From the NCBI RefSeq assembly GCF_964340395.1, contig NC_135551.1, positions 18,364,503 through 18,428,502 of the forward strand: DNA of 64,000 nt, written 5' to 3'. This DNA is from Glandiceps talaboti (taxonomy: Eukaryota; Hemichordata; Enteropneusta; Spengelidae). This document shows positions 13,105-25,300 of this stretch, one piece after another. Below the pieces are notes generated by a model. That model was given only the letters and a program-made list of their open reading frames with translations. It was not told the origin of the DNA and made no database searches. A program made the translations under genes and the position numbers. Each line of letters begins with the position of its first letter. The stretch's first letter is position 1.

Positions 13105-16100
13105 GGTGGTGGTGGTGGTGGTGGTGGTGGTGGTGGTGGTGGTGGTGGTGACGATGACGACAAAGTTGATGATCGTGTGTTTCTTAATAACGACTTCTTA
13201 ACGAATATCGTTTCAGTAACTGAGAAGTTACCGTGATACCTCATATACATAGGCTTCAGATTGCACACAATATTTGATTATGTTTCAACTTCTTATCACA
13301 CAGCCTATACGTCAAAAATCAGAAGGAGCTTGTTGAAGATGAAGACGAAATCAATACACATTTACTGCAGAATAGTCAAGACACAGACTGTACAGGCTCT
13401 TCAACAAACAAATGTCTAGAAATCAGAGATTACAACAATTTCCTTGTTGATTTGAATATGGAGGCCGCTGACGAGGCAGTTACTAAAGTATGGGTCAGTA
13501 ACTCTGCAAGCTATGGTATCTATGACAACGTCAATACGGTGAGTATATCTTCAGTTTAGGAATAAAATGATCCTCTTACAAGAGAAATGGAGTTGTCTTG
13601 CTGTTTAACTCGTGGGGCACGATGTTTTAACACAAAGATATACAAATTCAATTCTCTACTAACAATAACGGAGACACAACACATACAGCAAGATCTTTTA
13701 CTCAATTACATTGAAAAGTGATAAACATTGCTATTATTTTACAATCACTGTGATGTAGAAACAGGTTTCTGCTGAAAAATACTCATGGACTTTATGATCC
13801 ATGGCCAGTGGGTTCAATTGTTCACTTTCCAACATGGATGGATGGATGGATGGATAGATAGAGACAGACAGACAGACAGACAGACAGGTCCGTCTGTATG
13901 TCCGTTTCAACGTTGTAACTTGTCTACTTCTACGTTGGGCGCGGCACCTCGTTTCTTTTGCAGTTGAAATTGTCTGTGTGTGTGTGTGTGTGTGTGATAT
14001 CGTGTCTCATGACTTAAACATTTCTCCGGTATCAGGACTTGTCAGGGCGACCCTTGCTAATATTATGTTTCCGATCGCAATACCTTAACAATGATCAGAC
14101 GGTCGATCGGTTAAAAATAAGAATAATAAGTGTGTTTTATCAGGCTGGTGATGTATGATAGAGATGTTGGACAATGAGATTATATCACAGTCTCACACAT
14201 TTGATCGAGAATCCATCAAATGAAAATTGTGATGATGATTTAAGAGTTGGAAGTTGAAAGTGTCCTCAAACACTGATGTACCTTGAGTCCAGCATGTTGG
14301 CTTAAAAAAGTAAAGAGCAACTGATATCCATGTATATTAGATTTTTTTCGCTTTCGGTTCGGCGAGAAATTACCCCTATTTTTTTTCAAATGTGTTAATT
14401 TGTTTACCGATTGACCCCTACTTTTCTATCGACCTAGTCTTGCAATCATTATGTTTGCCTTATATGTTTTCAAAACTATGTTTTGCGTTGCAGACAAAGC
14501 AATACTCGGCAGCTGTACCGATTCGAGTAATGAAAGCCGTCAAGAATGAAAATGAAATCAATGGAATGAAGGAAGGGAATGTAAGTTACTTAGCTCATGA
14601 TTTTGAACTGCTTGACTGGTGAAATGTGTCACTGTGGGAGTAAATGAAAAGCTTTGTTCATGAACGTGATCCCATTATCAGTGACGTATACCCCTTTTCA
14701 ATGACGTATACCACTTAATGTAGTGACTTACATCACTTTAAAAGTCACATCTTGGATTGAGGTGTAAGGGGAGACTTATACCTCTGTGGACAAATCTACC
14801 ATATCAGTAACTGTATATTCTGACATATATGCAATCTTCAGCAGTGACCTTTCATATTGTTTGAAATCATATATAGTTTGCTTAATACAGATGTATACAT
14901 TCTGTGGTAAGAGTCAAATTCATTCACCTCAGGACCTGTACGTTTTCTATCTTTAGATCCAAGATGCCATTGCTAAAATAGAGTTTCTTCATTGGATAGA
15001 GGACGCCGTCAAAAGTGGCATGGAGGTCACCGAACTGTCAGCTGATGCAAAACTAGTGTCATTCAGACAGTAAGTGTGTATTTAAGTGTATCATGTTATA
15101 CAAAATTGTCATTCAATGTGTATTTTAGTGTATTCTGTAATACAGAACCAAAACCAATGCCATTCAGTGTGTATTTTAGTGTATTGTGTAATACAAAACT
15201 AAAATCATTCAGTGTGTATTTTAGTGTATCATGTAATACAAAGCTAATGCCATTCAGTGTGTTTTTAGTGTACCGTGAAATACAAAACTAATGTCATTCA
15301 GTGTGCATTGTAGTGTATCATGTAATACAAAACTAATGCCATTCAGCGTGTATTTTAATGTAGCATGTAATACAGAACTAATGTCATTCAGTGTGTATTT
15401 TAGTGCATCATGTAATACAGAACCAATGCCATTCAGCGTGTATTTTAGTGTATCATGTAATACAGAACCAATGCCATTCAGCGTGTATTTTAATGTATTA
15501 TGTAATACAGAACCAATGCCATTGTGTGTATTTTAGTGTATCGTGTAATACAAAACTAGTGTCATTCAGACAGTGTATGTTTTAGTATATTATCTGCATA
15601 TGTCAAAAGATAGATTTTGATTAGATTAGTTCCTTGCCTTTTAAACAACTAGGCGATGTTATAATTGTAATATGTGTGTAAAGACAATGTCATTTTAAGG
15701 TGAGTAAATGTATATATGCACTGGCAAAGTATTAAATTCAAAAATCTTTCTTTGCAGAGCGAATAAAAAGGTAACTTCTGTTGTAGATTTTCATTTCAGT
15801 GCAGAACGCAAACCCCGTGACATTTGTTAAACAGTTCTTGTTCTTGTTCTTGTTCTTCTTCTTCTTCTTCTTCTTGTTCTTCTTCTTCTTCTTCTTCTTC
15901 TTCTCCTTCTCCTTCTCCTTCGTCTTCGTCGTCGTCGTCGTCTTCTTCTTCTTCTTCTTCTTCTTCTTCTTCTTCTTCTTCTTCTTCTTCTTCTTCTTCT
16001 TCTTCTTCTTCTTCTTCTTCTTCTTCTTCTTCTTCTTCTTCTTCTTCTTCTTCATTATTAATCACATTATGTGATTTGTCATACATTTTCCTGTGAAGAA

Positions 16101-19100
16101 CTTGGCATCTTCCCCTTCTCCATTTGTTACATGTACCACTTTATACACAATGATGTCACTTAAACGACCTACATGTGTCACTTACACAGAAAGCTTTAGT
16201 GAATAATTTGCATAATTAATTATTCTTGGTAATTAGGCTATATCTTAAGACTGCACAGTCAATTTCAATGTAATTTAGTACATACATTAACCATAACAAA
16301 GCGCATATGTCCTATAAAGTTCGTTGATATAGCTTAGTTGTAATGAATAATTTGCATGATTAATGATTTTTCGTTAATTAGGCTATATTTTAAGAATGCA
16401 TATTTCAATTTTATTAGCACAATTGAACGACACAGCTTACATTTGTTTCTAATATGTATGGTGTTTTGTGTCGGACTATGTGGACGACCATGAATTCACC
16501 TCAAACAACTGAACTGATCTATGAATCTGCTTTCCACATTACAATTTAGGGATCAACCGGACTTCGTAATGCCAAGTTTTGGCTCAATTTCAGCGTTCGG
16601 TGCAAATGGCGCCGTTATTCACTATAAGTAAGTGACGTCATGACAAAATGGCGGATATCATAGCTGCTACTGTCATGCTCTTAATAGAATGCGTATGATC
16701 TCTTCTCTCTCATATTTGCTAATGTAGACAACAACCCGACTTTGTCATGCCCAGCTTCGGTTCCATTTCTGCTTTTGGCGCAAACGGAGCTATAATCCAT
16801 TATACGTAAGTTGCGCCACATAGAATTTAACATAGAATTTAATGTTATAAGTCTTCTTTCTCTTATTTGCATTGTTTTTGCACGATATACAGCCAAATAG
16901 TCTGAAAGATTCAGCCGTTGGTCCGCTTATGTAACCACTCACTACCCCAGCTCAGCGAGAGTGCTCGTATAAGCGGAAGGAACTCCTGGCTCTTTCAGGC
17001 TAACAGCAACGTATCATAAGTGGACTGTTTCTATACTTTGTGTTTCAAGTTAAGTTCAAACACAAACAGGGGTTGCAATTTTGACGGTACAATTTGGGCG
17101 GAAAAGTGACAAACACCAAGAAATGTTTTTTTTTATGACGATATGCATCTCCTAGTGTTTTGCTGTATATCGAAATGATTATAGAAGTAAATCTTTCAAA
17201 GGAAAATCATATGGGGTAGAGTGATAGACATTGTTTCGCCATTTCCTGTTATAAACATTTCAGATGTGTGAGCTGAAAGATATGATATGATAAAGATAAT
17301 TTAATGGGGAAAGGACCATATTGTATTACATGCAAACTCAAACAACACAGATGAAACTTTAACAGTCGAATGATATCACTATGCAGGTATACCAAATGAC
17401 GAAATGGTGGGGTATTATGGCATTCAATACGTTCGACTCATTTCAGGGATGCCATAGTGAAACAATTGTCTATCACTATCCTGAAAGAGGCAAAATGGAT
17501 CAGAGATGATAGTTGCTCCTTACTTCTCCTCCTTCTGCAACCTATGACAAAACTGGAAAACTGATTACCTAATATCGACCATCTTTACTGTTGCGTTTCA
17601 GAATGAATTTATCAGATTGTTCAATATCTCTACTATTTTGGCAAGCATTTGTGGGGGTAGGGGGGAGGTAGGTGTTAAGAATCACAATTATACTGTGAAA
17701 CTAAAATGTTAGTCTGGATGCCAACGTGGTGAGTGGAGGTGTAAATCGTAACAATGCTGTATAGGGACTAGACTACTAAAATGTTAACTTCTGAGCAATG
17801 ACGCTGTAAGGATTATATTGCTACTACGTTGTAATCTGAAGTGGAATAAGTAATATGCAGCAAAAACTTATTACGTATCAAGAACTCCTTCAAATATCTT
17901 ATGTGGGGGAAATTCACTGCAAAAGAACGAAAAAGATTTGGACTCAAGATAGCAATTATTCTTACTAACAATTGTCATTGCGTAAAAACGATTTTATTCA
18001 GGATCCAAAACACCCAGATTATGTTGGAGCAAAATCTTTAGGTCCAGGAGCTAAAATCAGTTTAGTCACATTTAGTTGCATGTGTAGGCTTGACTGCCAA
18101 ATGTGTATTATAAATATCAGGCAGGTTGTCGTTCTGAAAAAAATTTCCTTTGAAATGTGAAACATAAGCAATAATGATATAACAACTAGTCAAAATTTCC
18201 AGACGTTTTTGAACTCCTGTATTATGACTGATAATGCCAACCTAATCCATTTTGCCTCTTTTAAGTACCATTAGAGTTTTGTTATAGTCTCTACAATCAG
18301 TAAGACATCATTCTTTCGCTTACCACCCTATATATAATGGTATCTTCTGCTGATCACGTGTAGATCACCGTAATTGATTATGGTAATGAAAATAGATAAT
18401 GATATTTAATGTATCGAAATGTTGTTCATGTAAATGTACCTTGTGTATGGAACGACACCATGTTCTTTGTCATGTTCTTCAACCTCTCAACTTGCTGATG
18501 CCTCTAGATCCACTAACGAGACGAATACGAGGATCACAGACGATAGTATGTACTTGTTGGATTCTGGTGGCCAGTACAAGTAAGTGAATGGTTTTTTCCA
18601 ATCTCATGAATCTAGATATTCAAATCTAACAGTCTAGATGAGCTTGCCAAATTTGCAGTACCTTATGTTACTTTTACGTTGATGCTGCACACAGGCTCAT
18701 ATGTGCCGTGATGTTCAGCTATGTCGTGCATTCAGAAGTTGATATCGCTTTGCCCAGTCTTGATCGCATGCAGCAGTAAGTTTATTAGTCCCCGCAGACG
18801 AAGTCCGGAACGGGGACTTATGGATTGGGTTCCGTCCGTCCGTCCGCAGCTGTTTCTTGGAGATACCTGGACCGATTTTTTTCAAACTTGGTACAGGGGC
18901 AACATACTATGGCATACATATGCACGTCAATTTGTTTTATGATACGATCCAATATGGCCGCCTAGCAACCATTTTGTTTGCGAATTTTCCCTGTCTAAAG
19001 CCATAACTCAGACATGCTTTAACATATCTCATTCAAATTTGGTATTAGGACAGTGTTCTTTGACATGCATGTGCATATCCATTTTCATTGTGATACGATC

Positions 19101-22100
19101 CAATATGGCTGCCTGGTAGCCATTTTGTTTGTGAATTTTCATGTCCAAAGCCATAACTAAGACATGCTTGAACAGATCTCATTTAAAGTTGGTATTAGGA
19201 CAGTGTTCTATGACATACATGTGCATATCCATTTTCATCGTGATACGATCCAATATGGCTGCCTGGCAGCCATTTTGTTTGTGAATTTTCCATGTCCAAA
19301 GCCATAACTCAGACTCCATTTTCATCATGATATGATCCCCCATACCCAACCAATCCTTTATTGTTGGAGGCATATTCCATGTCCAACAAGCACACACAAC
19401 ATATCTAAGTCTGTTTGTTTTAGGTTCACAAATGTTGTTGCGTGATATCAGAGTAGTGATAATTCCTTAAAACCCAATTATAGCGGGGACTATGTCATTA
19501 TCAATGACTTGTTCGACATTTATTTGATATCATGGGTTGAGAAGACAGAAAACTGTCAAGCAAGTTGTTCTCTGGCAAGTTGCTCCACATACACTGACAG
19601 TCAGCATTTTCTGTCACCTTTGAGTAAATGTCTGTAAATGTAAATGTATGGTGCATGTTTTCAACAGTCTCTCTAGCTGTCACTCTCCCATCGTAGACTC
19701 CCGACATGATCTGAAACATTTCAATTAGGTCGCCTGTTCTGAATTTTTGCGTTGTGTACAACGGATTTGTTTCCACACTTTTTGACCTTCGTGTATTCCA
19801 TTTCCTTATTTTGGTCTTCAATCTTTCCTCTATTTCCTGAATATTATTCAAAAGCATTTAAGTCCTGAAAGTGAACATGCATCGGTTGATTTTCTTTTGG
19901 GTAGTTTGCCTACAAATTGATTGGGATGTCCTTAGTGGATCTAAGTTTTTATGACAAGATGTCCCGTGCCATTATTGGCAAAACAGGTTCAGACAATATG
20001 CTCGGGGGGGGGGGGCATAAGGATGTTTAATCTGAAGTTTGAAGGGTATCTTTTTGTTCAATATAAGACGGATTTCTCTGTCTATATATACAAATCAGAT
20101 CGAACAAGTTATGCTGGGTAAGTTAGGATGATCTGTCAATGAGAACAATGTTTACTTTACATTTGTCGTTCGCCAGGTGTGGTACAACAACAGACACAAC
20201 AAGAACAATGCATTTTGGAACCCCAGAGGAGAAACACATGGTGAGAGAAACTCAGTGAAAATGGATAATCTTTTAGTGTAAAATGTACAAACAAAAGAAA
20301 TACTGTGAGTGAGTTCAAAATGCTATGATTCCGAATAACTGTAACAGTTCCATAGGCGACTGCAAATGCAAATATGAATATGTTAACCTTATCTTTTCAT
20401 AATGTACAACAACAAACCTTCTGTAATGACGAAACTACTATGATATGGGGAGATTTGATTTATTCAAGTTTTGTAATTTAGTAATTATCCAATATACAAT
20501 CATAATGCTTGAGCTGATTAAACGAATGACACACGATAGTAATATGAGCACATAGTCAGACAGTTAGAAGACAACAAACCAACCGACAAACAGACAGACC
20601 TACCGACAGACAGACAGGCAGGCAGGCAGGCAGGTATAGAAATGTGAAGATAGAGAAAAAGATACTCTATAAGATAACATTATTAAAATGAAAATTTTCA
20701 TTTCGCAGCAAGCTTACACCCGTGTGTTGCTAGGTGCCATCGACTTATCTCTATGTACTTTCCCCGAAGGAACTTACGGTATGTAAATGATTTTGATTTG
20801 ATTACGTTTTAAATCAATAACATCATAACATTAATTCGATGTGCAATGCACAACATGATAGTCTGGATTTTAATAGAACACAATGTTAATGTAGTCCACA
20901 TGCATACATTATGTAGTAATAAATTAAATACCTCTATTATCTTTTAGACGATTTGAAAATTTCAGAATAAAAATGTTCATTTTGCACACTGCTTGTCTTT
21001 CGTTGTATATTTACAGTTTATTTAGTCACAAATGCATTTTGTTGGCAAATACGGTTAGTTAATATATTTTCTGTTTACGATGAAAGGTCGTGATATCGAT
21101 GTACATGCTCGTCAACATCTCTGGAACCACGGATGGAATTATCGCCATGGTACTGGCCACGGTTTAGGCGCCATGTTAAACGTTCATGAAGGTAAACTTA
21201 CGAATTCACCAACATGCATGGTTACATTCCCTTTTATAGGATGGAGCTATCACTTGTATAATTTTCACCTTGACTTATAATATGAAGGTCATAGATAAAC
21301 ATGATTCCAATATAATGTGGATTTCCTTCGATACATGATACAAAACCGCTTCCACCTGATTATAAATATATACTTAATTATAAATTACTTCTTCGCTCCT
21401 ATAGATATAACTTAGCTATACAATTCTGTATATATCAATACTCTTTGTATCACTGGTAATAATTTATCTTAGACTAGTGATTTCGTATTAAATTCATGGA
21501 ATAAGCTGCTATTTTCTTCTTACTTAAGGGTTCTTTACCAGTATTTTTGCAGGACTGGTTGAGATTTATCCATCAGTAATTACTAGTAGCCCATGACTGG
21601 TTCATTGATGTAATTAATTTACTCGAAAATGTCTATGATATATAATTGACCCTTTCTCAATCTTTATAAGTCCTGTGAGTCCCTATTTGAATTAAAAGCT
21701 AACTTCCGTAAGCAGTTTTTCGCATGAAGTTAGATTTCTTGACTGAGTTAACTAACACTTTACCATAAGTCTTCTTCTGTCTTGTTTGCTAGAAATGGTC
21801 TCGTCTTGAGTTTCTATGGCACTCTTCGCATGTCTTGCCTCTCTCTCTTCTGATAATGTCTCGTATGGTCTAACCACCGTAGAAGAGCATGTCGTACTCA
21901 AACTGCTTGCTACTAACCCAGAACACAACCGTAGAAAAGTAACTTGAAAACTAACTCTATACAACGCTTGTCTTTCTGTACCTTTTCTTCCTGGTCATGT
22001 AGTTGTATTGCAGAGTGCCATGTGCTACAATCTGAATTACACATCCATATAATCAAATTGCACTTCAGCAGAATTTGCTTGATGCAATGCTTTAAGTTAA

Positions 22101-22202
22101 GGGGCTGATCTGCATGCCTGTCTAGAAAGATTAAGTCTGTATGACGCAATGTTCAGACAGTTCATATTACATGTATCACTGTTTCATCGTTGTCGTCGTC
22201 AG

Positions 22203-22246
<44 letters not shown>

Positions 22247-22260
22247 CCACCATCATCACT

Positions 22261-22291
<31 letters not shown>

Positions 22292-22296
22292 ACATC

Positions 22297-22327
<31 letters not shown>

Positions 22328-25300
22328 TAATTTGAATGTGTGTATGAAGTTGATGGACAGGTGTGCTATATAATGTATCACTTCATATAACACCTCATGT
22401 GTTCAATGTCCAAATGTCAATGCATACAGTGTGATGTTCACGTCATAACGACAAGTAAAATCTAGCATTGACAAGTGCGATGTATTGTGTTCCTTGACAT
22501 TGGACAATGATTACGAGGGAGGATAAATCTCACTGGACGGCAGTTACATAGCATCCCGGATGCAAATCCAGATTTTTCAACTTTTACATATTCCATGGTT
22601 TAGTATTATAATCCAATTTTAGCAGACGATGAAAACGGCTTTCTTTAAAGTTTAAAGTTTACAGATGATTTTTACCGTTCAAAAAGTGCGGATTGAGCTG
22701 TATACTGAAACAAATTGACCAGTTATGGCGAGGAGACGTAACATTTGACAGTTACTCGTGAGACTCTGAATAGTTGATATTATATAGACAAAATTTTCCA
22801 ATATGTTGATCCCGATGATTTGGTGATCGTATTTTGGACTTACGCATTCAAAATATATAAGAGTAAAATAATTTTTAAAAAAATAGAAATAAAAAATGAA
22901 ATAAAAACAGAACTATATTGAATGTTCGTTTTCAGATCACCATACCCTGTTGACAGTCGAGGTGTAGGGCCTCGGGGATGGCACCCAAATACCTAGAAGA
23001 CCGAGGGTGACATTCCTGAAACCTCACAACTCGGCTGTAAACAGGCCGGAGTCGTCATAGCGTCATGTAAACATCTGTATGTCATATTTTTGGGCTCTTT
23101 TGAACTGCCTGAACATTCACAACACATATTATGGCCACCTTTCCAGGATTGCACCTCACCAGGCTTTAATTTGACATGGCGATTTGTTTCAAATTTAGGG
23201 CCCCATCGTATCAGTATTGGTTACCGCGAGGGACAAGCTCCGTTGGAGTACGGCATGTTCTCATCGGATGGTAAGGTCTTGTGCAGCGAAACCTTTTAGT
23301 TTTTTTTTATGTTGTTGTATTTATTCCTTATGATGTAGGTCCCTTTAGCATTGGAGGGTATACGGCTTTGGAAGCAAATGTTTTCTTGTCTGATGGTAGG
23401 TAAAGATTGTGTATAATTTATCCTAAATCTTTCACCTGAACGGTAAAATCAGCTCGCCATCAGAAATTTCAGGATACAGGAACACTGCACCATTGTCACA
23501 TCACTTGTCGAGGTCTATTTTATCATAATTATGTGAGTCACTTGGAAAAGTCAGTTTTGTTAATATTCAAAGTTGATATTATTGTCAAATATCAGTTTAA
23601 TAAAAACAGAATTAACTTTGGTAAATTTGGTTAGGTTCAACCAAACGTGTCCGACTTTTCTCTCTCTAAATACTAGTATCACTTTTGTTGTTGTCAGAGC
23701 CTGGTTATTATGAAGATAATGACTTTGGAGTGCGTTTGGAAACAGTGTTCATGGTCGTCGAAGCTGATACCCCAGTAAGTTCTGCTAAATACAACTTCTT
23801 TGGTCTCCTTCTTCAAATGCATGACGTACAGTGCACGTGGCTTAGAGGCTATATGTGATGACGTAGTCATGCAGTAGTTTAGAGACTATATGTGATGACG
23901 TACAGTAGTTTAGAGGCTATATGTGATGACGTACAGTGCACGTGACTTAGAGGCTATATGTGATGACGTACAGTAGTTTAGAGGCTATATGTGATGACGT
24001 ACAGTAGGTTAGAAGCTATATATGATGACGTACAGTGCACGTGGTTTAGAGGCTATATGTGATGACGTGCAGTAGTTTAGACGCTATATGTGATGACGTA
24101 CAGTGCACGTGGTTTAGAGGCTATATGTGATGACGTACAGTGGTTTATAGGCTATATGTGATGACGTACAGTGCACGTGGTTTAGAGGCTATATGTGATG
24201 ACGTACAGTAGTTTAGAGGTTATATATGGCTTAAAATATGGGGAAAGATTCACAACCAAGCTGGGTTAGTCTCTAGACAAAGCACAGGAAAATATCAAGA
24301 CATATGATATAACTGCGTCCTCTATTGTTCTTTAAGTTTATTCAAGGTTGAGATTATTTTAATAACAACATAATTATTAATAGTAAACTTAACTATGATT
24401 ATCATTTTTACCCATGATATTCATATCATGTTTCCCATATTTCCTTAATGTTTTCGATACACCTGATGGAGACTGATATTGATTAAATTTAACACGCTGT
24501 AAATAAGAAGAGTGTCGTTCAGTTTGACTATACCGAACAACTCCGGTTACCGGGCCCCCTGCATAAGGGATGGCCCTAACTGTATCTCTTGGGAGATAGG
24601 TGTTTATATACTTATAGAGCTATCCAGTATAAATAAAAGATTATTGACTTTTATGTTGGGGTTAATAGTTTACAGATTGGTTGGTCGTGATCGCTCGACA
24701 TTACGATAAAAAGTATTTCTTAGAAATTTATGACATATGATCGCAAATTCAGGCAACTGTGGCCTGGGTTGTTAATGGCCCAAAGCCAGAATTTCTTCTG
24801 TTACACATTGCAATGATATTTGTAATTTTGGACATAACATTATATCTGTGTATGAATGGAATAGAATGTTAATCATGAGCAGACGAACTGATTATTTATT
24901 TGTTTTCCTGTAGAATAACTTTGGTGGTGATACATATTTTACCTTTGATGAAGTTGCATTCGTGCCCTTTGACCCAAAGTTGATCAAGTATGAATTATTT
25001 GAAGCACCACAGGTGAGTTACTCACATATCGCTACATCATATGACCTGTTTGAAGCACCACAAATTTGAGTTGGGTGGACTATCTCCCTTCATGTTTACT
25101 TTTGTTGTGAAAGATATGGTAACCTAACCCTCTACATGTATTTTATTGAAAGGAAACACACTTCATGAACTTTTATTTAAAATCTGAAAGTGAAAGTGGA
25201 GAAACAACGTTAACAATGTTCCTACTTTGCTTAATCTTAAAGGAAAGGGTAGACTGTAATATACGTTGTGTCATTCCGCCCTCACTGGCCTGTGAAAGGG

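Noticed and set aside
15738-16096. Long open frames of poly-Lys, poly-Glu, poly-Phe and poly-Ser
   Set aside because: They are translations of the TTC/GAA microsatellite in an intron of the aminopeptidase gene.
17972-18160. Possible extra aminopeptidase exon between 16805 and 18508
   Set aside because: The encoded text does not match the family, and exons 12a/12b join directly to 18508 in phase with the expected protein.
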